NCBI RefSeq assembly: GCF_035582795.1 | Contig: NW_027445626.1 | Location: 868,001 to 932,000 of the forward strand | Length of the DNA: 64,000 bases | Direction of reading: 5' to 3' | Source: Mycteria americana | Taxonomy: Eukaryota > Chordata > Aves > Ciconiiformes > Ciconiidae | Part shown: positions 48,441-58,458 of the stretch, piece after piece | Layout: the number at the start of each line of letters is the position of its first letter | Numbering within the stretch: position 1 is the stretch's first letter | Program-made: the position numbers and the translations under genes | Notes under the pieces: generated by a model | Seen by the model: the letters and a program-made list of their open reading frames with translations, nothing else | What the model was told of the DNA's origin: nothing | Database searches by the model: none

Positions 48441-48828
48441 ACTCTGTGAGGTATCATTTAAAATGCTGTTCATCAGCACTAACACTATAAAGAGAGAATC
48501 ATGCAGATAATCTCAGGTCCCTTTTAGATGGTGGGACCCCAGGTGGTGTGGCATTGAACAGGCCTCTGACCCACCCGCAGCATGCCATGCAGACCCCACC
48601 CATAGAAGACATTCCCCTGTTTGGATCATTCAAGCTGCTGTAGGAATTTCTTACCAAAAAAGAACTCTTCTCGTCATCTCTACAGTCTAACAGAAATGAT
48701 GTTCTCATGAGAACTTCTTGCTGCCTTGTTAGATACTATATGAATAAATACTATAATAAATAAATAGTATATTGATAATTTATGCCTTTCAGACCCAGAG
48801 TAACTAGACAGTGAAGTATTGCTCTTTG

Positions 48829-49400
48829 CTATGTATTAGCTTGTATGTTTTGGGTGGTTGGAGTTGGGTTATTTGTTTTATCATGTAGACACATCAGTGT
48901 TAGTAAAATCACAATGGGGTGAAGCATGAGATTAAAAACTCCCGTTGCTGTTGGTGACCATCCAAGAAGAGTTTCCCACCAATGGTGTTCCCCATCCTTC
49001 TTCACTCTTTCCAAGACATGGCGTATCTCTTCTGTGTCATGATGAGCGGTGATCAGAGGTTTGTGTCCATTGTTTCACATGCATTCTAGCAGTTGACACA
49101 GGTCATCGTGTTGTAGTATTTTCTTCACCAATGTAAGATGCATTCCAATGCAGGTAGGCAATAAATCTTGACTCAATGTATAATTAGATCATAACAGTTG
49201 ATAAGACGTAACAGGAGCTGAATAACTGAAGTCACATCCCATCATTTTTGAAAAGTTACAAACACAAATATGTGAGTGAATGCTTGTATCTACAGTCATG
49301 TTATCTAGGAATATAAAATCACAAAGGGTTCTCATACAAACACTATTGATGGGGTAAGATGATTTACTCATAGTCATATTTACGTACCGACCACAGATTC
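48829..49400 (-). pseudogene. Retroviral envelope fossil, partial
   Basis: Minus-strand fragment homologous to the membrane-proximal and C-terminal parts of the envelope fossil at 58815-61346 (shared WETLLGWSPTATG-like and CVCNFSKMMGCDF-like text). Incomplete and broken; no LTRs were recognised beside it. Confidence 0.75.
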
Positions 49401-50685
49401 TAGTTTCTGCAGGGCGTGCATTGCACAGTAGCCCTTGGCTATTGTGTTGTTATCTGTCTCCTGAATTCACTTTGAGTCGGATGCAGCCATCATGCGCAGA
49501 TGCATCCATTGTGACCACCAGTGCTAGTTATCACTGGAGCAGGGTTACAGGAGATAAAGGTTGGGGGCAGGGGAAGCAGGGTAGGCCAAAGCATCTCAGT
49601 GGAGACAACTGATTGATTCCTCTTGAGTAGAAAAGGAAGCCTGGACAATTGCACCCAAGCTGTCCAGTGCTGGGGGAGAGGAATGAGTAGGTCTGGATAC
49701 TGCAGAGGCTACAAAGGACGTGCTCCTGTATCCCAGACATGGTGGGATTAATGCAGATTTGGCTAGTCAAGAGTATTCACTTTTTCTCTTTGCTTCCCTC
49801 TGTGAATTGAGGCAACTTGTGACTTCAGCATGGGACTTGCTGTGTGCCAAGACTGAATATGGACAAACAGAGTCGGAAGCAGGGAGTGCTTTAGGGGTTC
49901 TTGGGATATGTGCTTGACAGAAAAATGTGTTTTCTATTGGTGTAAGGCTATGCACTGTGGAGAGTGGACTTCAGGGGAAGTAATGTGCACTTAATAGACA
50001 GCAGAGGAGCGCATTTTATTTTATTATTGCACCATGCCTTCATTTGGTTTTGTCTTCTGGCAATTAAGAAACATCCTTCTGTGTCTGGGTGCAGCTCGTT
50101 CCCCAAGCAAAGCAGGTGGAAACTGGTGCCAATGGGCTGAAACATGCAGCTACAGACTGTAGTGGAGAAAGCTCAGATGTGAACAAAGGTGCTGTAAATC
50201 CCAGGTGCCTGATGAGAGACATGTGGGGTTGGAGGGAGGGACAAGTTTGCCCATAGAGTGTCTGACACACAGGGTCTTGACTTCAGTCTTGAATATGTTT
50301 GCTTTCAATGCCATTTGGAGATTGCTATTGCCCTTAATGCGTAAGCAGACAAATGAAGAAAAGGGGAAGAAAAAGAAATCCTTTCTTATTGTTTTTGACT
50401 ATTGAAATCTTTTCACTTCTGAAATCTCTCTAATTAACCACATAAGAACTGGGGAATTAAGAAGATTATGCCCAGAGACTTGGCTTCTTAGGGCATTTTG
50501 TATGTGAATGAGCCCTGTGGTGCCAAGTTCCTGAACTGCAGATGCTAAAAGTGGAATGAACTGGCCTCTAGAGAAGTAAAAGTCAGCAGCAAACCTCCAG
50601 TTTCTGAAGGTGTTAGCAGTCCCCATTGAGAGCCATCCCTGAAGAGACCATGGAGGGAATAGGCAGACAAATCTCCCGCTGTTGC
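49401..50685. other. No gene seen
   Basis: AT-richer DNA between the envelope fossil and a CR1 copy. The short frames present carry no recognisable motif. Confidence 0.35.
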
Positions 50686-50689
50686 CCCC

Positions 50690-51595
50690 ATAATCCAAGG
50701 GGAATTGAAGTTGGGCCAGAGCATTGGTCTGCTTGAGAGTAGGAAGGCTCTGCAGAGGGACCCGGGCAGGCTTTATCAATGGGCTGAGGCCAATTGTATG
50801 AGGTTCAACAACGCTAAGTGCTGGGTCCTGCACTTGGCTCACAACAACCCCATGCAACGCTCCAAGCTTGGGGAAGGGTGGCTGGAAAGATGCCTGGTGG
50901 AGAAGGACTTGGGGGCGTTGGTCGATAGCCAGCTGAATATGAGGCGGCAGTGTGCCCAGGTAGCCAAGAAGGCCAAGAGCATCCTGGCTTGTGTCAGAAA
51001 TAGTGTGGCCAGCAGGACTAGGGAAGTGATCATCATTTTGTGATTGGCACTGTTAAGGCTGCAGCTCAAATACTGTGTTCACTTTTGGGCCCCTCACTAC
51101 AAGAAAGACATTGAGGTGCGGGAGCGTGTCCAAAGAGCAACGAAGCTGGTGAAGGGTCTGGAGCACAAGTGTGACGACGAGCGGCTGAGGGAACTGGGGT
51201 TCCTTAGTCTGGAGAAAAGGAGGCTGAGGGGAGACCTTCTCACTCTCTACAGCTACCTGAAAGGAGGTTGTAGTGAAGTGGGTCTCATTCTCTTCTCCCA
51301 AGTAACAAGTGACAGGACAAGAGGAAATGGCCTCAAGTTGCACCAGGGGAAGTTTAGATTGGGCATTAGGAAAAATTTCTTCACCGAAAGGGTTGTCAAG
51401 CATTGCAACAGTCTGCCCAGGGAAGTGGTTGAGTCACCACCCCTGGAGGTATTTAGAAGACATGTAGATGTGGTGCTTAGGGACAGGGTTTAGTGGTGGA
51501 CTGGGCAGTGCTAAGTTAACACCTGGACCTGATGATCTTAAAGGTCTTTTCCAACCTAAATGATTCTATGTTGCTATCATTCTATGATTCTACTT
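50690..51595 (+). mobile_element. CR1 LINE, 5'-truncated with intact 3' end
   Basis: RT C-terminal text (AEANCMRFNNAKCWVLHLAH, then LGALVDSQLNM) and the CR1 3' UTR, ending in the diagnostic tail of ATTCTATGATTCTA-like repeats (51561-51593). One of the better preserved CR1 copies here; the coding part is broken by one clear frame break near 51043. Confidence 0.88.
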
Positions 51596-51789
51596 TTTGC
51601 CCATCCCTCTGGCCTGGCTATGCCCTTTGGGATGGCAGCCGTGCCCTCCAGTGTACTGTCTCCTCTCCTCAATATCGTTTCATCTACAAGTGCTATGAAA
51701 AAGAACTCTCTCATCTCCTCCAGATCATTAAAACCATGTTAAATAGGGCAAGTGGCAGGACAGACCCTCACAGGAGCCTTCTAGCTAGG

Positions 51790-52480
51790 TGCCTCCAGGC
51801 AGACTACCACACATTGACCACATCCCTCTGAGCCCCACCAGCCATCTGGTTATTTACCCCTCCTCTTATGCACCCATGCAGGCCATAATACCCTAACGTG
51901 GGCACAAGAATATTGTGGGGGATGATGTTGAAAACTTCACTGACTTCCAGGTTAAAAGACAAGCACTGCTCTCCCTGTGTCCAGCCAGCCTGTTCTTTCA
52001 TTCCCGAAAGCAAAGAGGATGGCAAGACACAAGCTGCCCTGGGTCAAACCAGTCAGCTTCTTTTTGAGACACCCAGAAATGGGATCTGAGTGGACACACT
52101 CTGGGGCACAGCCTTGAGTTTCACTGCTCCTCTGCTGGGCATTTTGGAAAGGTGCATGCAATGTTTGGGTGCTGCCAGTCATCAGGGAGTCCCCCCAGTC
52201 TCCATGACCTTATAAAGGTGACAGAGAGTGTCCTCACTGTGAGATTGGCTTGCCCTCTCAGCTCCCTGGGATGCCTCCCCTCCTGTCCTGGAAAGGATTG
52301 CATTTGCTCAAGCAACCCCTGACTTGATCCACATCCACCGCTGGCTGATCTCCTCCAGAGTCCTGCCCTGAGTCACAGAGGCCTGAGAGACCTTGCTGGG
52401 GAAGACTGAGGCAAAGAGGATAACAGAGAATCTCACAGTTATCTACACCTGCTCTTACAAAACTCAGCAGTGGCCACACA
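51790..52480 (-). mobile_element. CR1 LINE ORF2 fragment
   Basis: Minus-strand RT text: IPHNILVPTLGYYGLHG near 51900 and GLPDDWQHPNIACTF near 52170, preceded by the QVRGCLSKCNPF-like linker near 52320. Shifted frames; inactive. Confidence 0.65.
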
Positions 52481-53385
52481 GTATCTTTGTTTCTGCTTTA
52501 ACTGTTCCTGAAGTAGTAAACACTCATTACGGTGCCCTTGAATTGCCTTTCAAGTTTAGTTTGAGTTGCGATCTGGACTATTGCTGAGCTTGGAGGATGC
52601 TGTCCTTGAATACCAGCTGTACTGAGCTTTGCCACCATGTCACAGCTCTGTCTCCCACAGTCACAGCTCCAGCTCATCCTGTCTGTGCCCCTGTCTGAGG
52701 GCATTGCTGCACATTTGAGCTGAAGCACCCCAGCTGTGGCACCAGGCAAGCTCATACTTGCCCTAAGGAAACCTGTTACCAAGTGTCCAAGACCCCATGT
52801 GTGCAAAGGCTTTGCTTCAGAGCAGAGACATGGCATGGACAAAAGACAGCTGAATGTCTTTTTATTCCTAGGACTACAAACCCAGAACGTAATGAGAAAC
52901 CCAGAATGAAATGACAAACCCAGAATGAAATGCCTAAATTCACTCAATTGAAGACATTTCCCAGCTTGCAGAAATTAGATCCCTGCCTGTCACCTTCCAG
53001 GTGTCCTGCCTAATGATGGAACAAAAAAAAAAGGTGATTCTCATGCCTGACTCTTTTCCCAATAGGAGAAATGACACTGCTGGAAAAAAGTGCCTCTCCC
53101 CAGTTGAGGGAAGGAACCATCAGTGGTTCCTTCAGCCTGTTTCACAGCAGGTTCCCCTGGAGCCCCAGGGACACCTGGAGGGAGGCCAGAGGGGGCAGAG
53201 GAAGTGCTGCCTTGGGCTGGTCCTCTGCTGCTGAGCTGGGACGGGCTCCTGGGACAGAGGAAGTTCATGGCAAGTGGCAAAGCTGCAGAGAGACAGCTCT
53301 GCCCAGGAGCAGCAGCTCTGCAAAGCGCAGCAGGGCTGAGGGCACTGCCTGCAGACACCGAGGGGGGAGGAGCAGGGCAGAGAGA

Positions 53386-53394
53386 GCTTAAAGG
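53386..53394 (+). promoter_or_regulatory. TATA-like box of OR unit 3
   Basis: GCTTAAAGG about 65-70 bases before the conserved donor, as in units 1 and 2. Confidence 0.4.
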
Positions 53395-53418
53395 CAGTCA
53401 TGAGTGGGAAGATGGCTG

Positions 53419-53458
53419 AGACCTCACTGGAGGAGAGATCTTCAAAGCCCCCTACATG
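53419..53458 (+). other. Likely 5' noncoding exon of OR unit 3
   Basis: Ends CTACATG followed by donor GTAAGTCTC. Conserved with units 1 and 2. The left edge is a guess. Confidence 0.4.
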
Positions 53459-55682
53459 GTAAGTCTCTGGATGCAAGGCAATGTACCTTGTGTTCCTGCA
53501 GGGATCTCCAAAAGCTGGCACATCCCACAGTCCATGGGGTCTTTCAGGAGGACTCTTACAGTTTCTGTAGTGTAGAGGAGGAGGATGTGCTCCAGAGCAG
53601 GGCTTCTCTGCTGCACTGTCCAAAGGACAGGCCATGATGGCTGCCTTCTCCCAGGGACAGCTGCAGGCTGTGAATCTGGGTGTGCAGCCAGGGCTGCCCA
53701 CAGCAGGGTTCCAGCACCCCAGGGGGCTGTGATCCAGGGCAGGGACTCTGCTGCCTGCCAGGGTCAGCACTCAGCATGCCCGGGGACCTCCCCACAGTGT
53801 TGTGGGGAGAAGCTGTGCATGGAAGGGGCGACCCCAGGCAAGGCAGGGTTCTTCTGCTGTTGAGAGGGCGCTGCGTGGGACAGCGCTGCTCTCAGATCCA
53901 GGTCATGCCCAGGTCATATCCGAGGGGACTTGTCATGAGTACGGTCAGGGCAGGGTTTCCTGCTTGAGTCTGTGTTTTCCTGAATCTATGCTTCCACTTT
54001 TCTCTGGCTTGGCTTGGTGGGAATGGAAACTCAGCTGTGTGGGCTAGAGAAGGGGCTGAGACTCCTAAACCATCACCCTGGGGTTTACTAGGAACCTCAG
54101 CAAGTGCCTTCACCCCCCACCAGCCTACAGATAAAACCAGCATCACCTTTCCAGTTTCATCAGGGCTTGTGTAACCTGCTCGTTGGTCCCTGCACACACA
54201 CACAGAGGCTGCAGGGCAGAGCTGGGCACACAGGGGCTGGGATCGGGGCTGTGAGCACTGGCAGGGAGGAGAGATGGGGCCAGAGAAACAGGTCCCAGCT
54301 GGGACAGCTCCAGGCAGTAGAGACATGGGCAGGGAGGGAGCGAAATAGGAAGCAAAACCCTGCTGCAGGGGAGATATGGGCACCTCCCGGCCATGCCCTG
54401 CAGTGCAGATGCCTTCCCTGAGCAACACCCCTCTTGTCTCCTCTCCCACCTAGCAAAGCCCTCGGCCAGCCCGTGGGGTTGAGGGTGTTAGTTACCCCCT
54501 TGTCCATCTGCCAGCAGAAGAGATGAAGTGCATTTCTCCTGCCATGTGCCCATTTCCTGCTGAGCAGGGGCTGAAGGGGACTGCCCTGCATTATCAACAT
54601 CTGGGAGGGGTTGTGCAGTGCTGGGTAAGGGAAAGGCTTTCCTGAGTGCCCCTCTGCCTCCCTGTTGCCTCCCTCAGCTGCTCCTGGTGTTGATGTAAGG
54701 CTCTCTGGGAAGAGTAGTTTCAGCTGCAGAGTCAGGCACTGATCTTGGGGGTCCTCCCATTCACATGTGTTTAAGGCAATGAGGTGTCCAGCTTTCCTCT
54801 AACCTGTGAAGCTCTGGGCAATGCAGTCTGGGAGGCTAGGAAATGAGCTGGGTTTCCCTTCAGCAGATGCCATCATTAGCACACTTGGCTGTCTCCTTGG
54901 GGTGTCCTTCCAAACTGTCAGATGCCTTCCAGGATGCACAATGAGCCACGTGTGCCTTTGGCTACAAATGGGGTGCTAACTCCTTGAGAAAGGGGAAGAC
55001 ATTTAGTGGTTTGCAGTGGACGCCTCTGCTCTCACCAGTGTCTGGTGACTCTTCAGGATAACGTGGGAGTGTGATCACCCTCCCTCTCAGAAACGTGCAA
55101 GCACTGGGCAGCTGGGAACAACACGGAGGGACAGACCAGCACCCCTCACTCTTCACTGAACCACCGGCAATCCTCTTGCCTTGTAGGACTCCCTCTGTTC
55201 TCCCTGAGTGCAGCAGAAATGCTGAGGGGTTCTGACATCCAAACACACTCCCCACGGGAGATGGAGGGGAGCTGTGAAAATAAAAATAACCTCTCCAACT
55301 GCCTTCTGCCATCCCCATTGCTTAGCACTGGCAGTGCAGATGCGGACAAGCTCTTCTGTTTTGGGAGCAGTTTCCTGTGACAAAGTCCAAAACTAGCACT
55401 GGCTTCTGCCCCCACCGTTCCCATGCACTCACTGCTGCAGAGCAGGGCTGACGCCTCGGCTGACAGCGCACAAAGCCCCTGCTCCTCACCACACACTGAA
55501 CCAGCACCAACCAGAGCTCCAGCCAGAGAGCTGAAGGAAGGTCTGCTAGAAAGACAAAAGGGTGGTGGTGTGCAGCAGGGGAGGATTTATGAGAAATGGC
55601 TTTGATTTTGCTCTGAGAAGTCCCGCCTATTGTCTCACCACCTTTTCCTCCTTGGACAGGTCCCCATGCCCAGAGGCAGCAA

Positions 55683-56648
55683 ATGTCCAATGCCAGCTCC
55701 ATCACTGAATTCCTCCTCCTGGCATTCACAGACACACGGGAGCTGCAGCTCCTACACTTCTGGCTCTTCCTGGGCATCTACCTGGCTGCCCTCCTGGGCA
55801 ATGGACTCATCATCACCGCTGTAGTCTGTAACCATCACCTCAACAGCCCCATGTACTTCTTCCTCCTCAACCTCTCCCTCCTCGACCTGGCCTCCATTTC
55901 CACCACTGTCCCCAAAGCCATGGCCAATTCCCTCTGGGACACCAGGGCCATCTCCTACCTGGGATGTGCTGCCCAGGTCTTTCTCTTTGTCTTTTTGATG
56001 TCAGCAGAGTTTTCTCTTCTCACCATCATGTCCTCTGACCGCTACGTTGTCATCTGCAAACCCCTGCACTACGGGACCCTTGTGGGCAGCAGAGCTTGTG
56101 TCCACATGGCAGCAGCTGCCTGGGCCAGTGGTTTCCTCTATGCTGTGCTGCACACTGCCAATACATTTTCAATACCACTCTGCCAAGGCATTACCCTGGA
56201 GCAGTTCTTCTGTGAAATCCCCCAGATCCTCAAGCTTTCCTGCTCAGATGCTTACCTCCGGGAAGTTGGGCTTATTGTGGTTAGTCTCTTAGTAGCACTT
56301 GGCTGTTTTGTTTTCATTGTGCTGTCCTATGTGCAGATCTTCAGGGCTGTGCTGAGGATCCCCTCTGAGCAGGGACAGCACAAGGCCTTTTCCATGTGCC
56401 TCCCTCACCTGGCCGTGGTCTCCCTCTTTCTAAGCACTGCCATGGTTGCCTACCTGAAACCGCCCTTTACCTCCTCCCTATCCCTCGATGTGGTGGTTGC
56501 AGTTCTGTATTCGGTGGTGCCTCCAGCAGTCAACCCCCTCATCTACAGCTTCAGAGACAAGGAGCTCAAGGATGCAGTTTGGAAACTGATGATGGGATGT
56601 TTTTCTAAAGCAATAAACTGTCCTTTTTTGGATGCGTATCACTCATAA
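55683..56648 (+). CDS. Olfactory receptor, family 14 type (OR unit 3)
   Basis: A 321-residue odorant GPCR. It starts MSNASSITEFLLLAFTDT at 55683; a good acceptor (TCCTTGGACAG) ends at 55660 and the 5' exon lies 2.2 kb upstream. Motifs: N-glycosylation NASS, PMYFFLLN, SSDRYVVICKPLHY, KAFSMC, NPLIYSFRDKEL. Two changes stand out: the usual MAYDRYVAIC is MSSDRYVVIC, keeping the DRY core, and the C terminus is about ten residues longer than in unit 1 because the stop shared by units 1, 2 and 4 is not kept. The frame is intact, so it is likely functional. Confidence 0.92.
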   Translation: MSNASSITEFLLLAFTDTRELQLLHFWLFLGIYLAALLGNGLIITAVVCNHHLNSPMYFFLLNLSLLDLASISTTVPKAMANSLWDTRAISYLGCAAQVFLFVFLMSAEFSLLTIMSSDRYVVICKPLHYGTLVGSRACVHMAAAAWASGFLYAVLHTANTFSIPLCQGITLEQFFCEIPQILKLSCSDAYLREVGLIVVSLLVALGCFVFIVLSYVQIFRAVLRIPSEQGQHKAFSMCLPHLAVVSLFLSTAMVAYLKPPFTSSLSLDVVVAVLYSVVPPAVNPLIYSFRDKELKDAVWKLMMGCFSKAINCPFLDAYHS

Positions 56649-56857
56649 TGGATGTCATTACAGGCTCAGCCTGTCTTCTGGAGGTTTTCGTGGTGGTGGT
56701 GGAGGGGTTTTTGCTCTGTTTTACATGTGATAATGTGCACAAAGAAATGTCTTTATTCATGCCATTTCTAATTCTGTATCTACCTTTGTAGTGTTACCTA
56801 GAGACTGTTGAAAAGACTGTTGAAATAAGAGCCATGTTCTCTGTGCTTTTTTAAAAA

Positions 56858-56863
56858 AATAAA
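56858..56863 (+). terminator. Possible poly(A) signal, OR unit 3
   Basis: AATAAA in a TTTTTTAAAAAAATAAAGG context about 210 bases after the stop. Confidence 0.45.
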
Positions 56864-56869
56864 GGACCC

Positions 56870-57545
56870 TGCAGCAACTTCTTCAGCTGAGATCCTTTTT
56901 CTGAGACTTTTTCTGGTGCTGCAGTGGCAGAGCCTGCATGCAGAGGTGGAGGGCAAAAGAGTCCTGGCGCAGCAGCACTGCCAGGGAGCACCAGCGCTTG
57001 CTCTTTCTGCAGCTGTTCTCTTTTACATTCCACACTCTCTTTCTGAGCCCCTGTGTGGGGTAAGGAGGGCTTGCTCTTGCAGCTTGGTCACAGTCCTTTT
57101 GGGTGGCAGTCCTGTGATTGCACGCAGTGACAGGCAATGGGCACTTCCTTGGCAGAGCTGACCTCCATAACAGAGTTTCCATCACCCAAGGGGATCTCCT
57201 GATGGCAGTGCCTGAAAGCTGACTTTTTCTTCCAAAGCTTCTCTCAAGAACAAGCCCAGGAAAGTGCCCTCAAGAGGAAAACACGATTGAACAGCTAAAT
57301 TGTTTGAGTATTCAGGGTGGGAGCATGCGGCAGTGTCCTTGCACAGCCAGACCTCCTGGGGGAGAGAGGCAGGACCAGCAGAGCAGGCTCTGGTCTGTGC
57401 CCATGCTCACTGTACACCCCAGGGAAGCTGCCCCAAGGCAACCGTCCCAGACCAGCCCATAACAATCACCATTTCCAGCACCGGACTCTCAGTCCTGCTC
57501 ATACAGGTTGTTTATCCCTCCACAGTGCAACACTGCATGACTAGC
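56870..57545. other. No gene seen
   Basis: Flank between OR unit 3 and a CR1 fragment. No recognisable coding or repeat signal. Confidence 0.35.
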
Positions 57546-57549
57546 TCAG

Positions 57550-57877
57550 AAGTCCATGTTTGTGTTGTACAGACGGAAGATCATGGAGCAGATCCTCCTG
57601 GAAGACATCTCAAAACCTATGGAAGAGAGGGAGGTGATTAGAGGCAGCCAACAAGGCTTCACAAAGGCAAATGTGCCCGGCTTATCTGGGGGCCTTCTAC
57701 CATGGAGTAACTGCATCAGTGGACAAGGCAAGAGCTACAATATCACCTACCTAGGCTTCTGTATGTCCTTTGATATGGTCCCGCACAACATTCTTGCTGC
57801 TATATTGGACAGGCATGGGTTTGATGGATGGACTGTTAGATGGAGAAGGAAATGGCTAGCTGAGCACATGCAAACAG
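57550..57877 (+). mobile_element. CR1 LINE ORF2 fragment, cut by an LTR
   Basis: RT text KIMEQILLEDISKPMEEREV, SQQGFTKA and FDMVPHNILAAILDRHG in a continuous frame, typical of the CR1 palm region. It ends abruptly at the LTR at 57878 and does not resume after it. Confidence 0.8.
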
Positions 57878-58458
57878 TGTCATGGTTTAGACCCAGCCAG
57901 CAACTAAACACCACGCAGCTGCTCGCTCACTCCCACCCCCCAGTGGGATGGGGGAGAGAATCTGAAGAACAAAAGTAAGGAAACTCATGGGTTCACATAG
58001 AACAGTTTAAGAATTGGAACAAAATAATAGTAATAATAACAATTAATTGTAATGAGAAGGAAAACAACAAGAGAGAGAGAGGAACAAAACATAAGGGATG
58101 AAAATAAAGTGATACAACCGCTCACCACCCACCGACCAACACCCAGCCAGTCCCCGAGCGGTGACCGCTACCCCACGGACAGCTCCCCCCCAGTTTATAT
58201 ACTGACCATGACGTTATATGGTATGGAATAGCCCTTTGGTCAGTTTGGATCAACTCTCCTGGCTGTGCCCCCTCCCAGTTTCTCGTGCACCTGGCAGAGC
58301 ATGGGGAGCTGAAAAGTCCTTGACCAGTGTAAACACCACTTAGCAACAGCCAAAACATCAGCGTGTTATCAATAATATTCTCATACCAAAATCCAAAACA
58401 CAGCACTATAGCAGCTACTAGGAAGAAAGTTGACTGTATCCCAGCCGAAACCAGGACA
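57878..58458 (-). repeat. Solo LTR of the same family as the ERV
   Basis: A 581-base LTR whose ends and middle match the LTR at 11987-12592 (shared GAGAGAGAGAGG run and TTTATATACTG box). No internal region and no obvious target-site duplication (AACAG left, TCCAG right). CR1 lies on its left and envelope-fossil DNA on its right. Confidence 0.85.

Larger units (their letters stand above)
52985..56650 (+). repeat. OR duplication block, unit 3
   Basis: Shares with units 1 and 2 the upstream region, TATA-like box, 5' exon, intron landmarks and coding exon. It diverges from them just after the OR stop, so its 3' flank is different. Confidence 0.75.
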
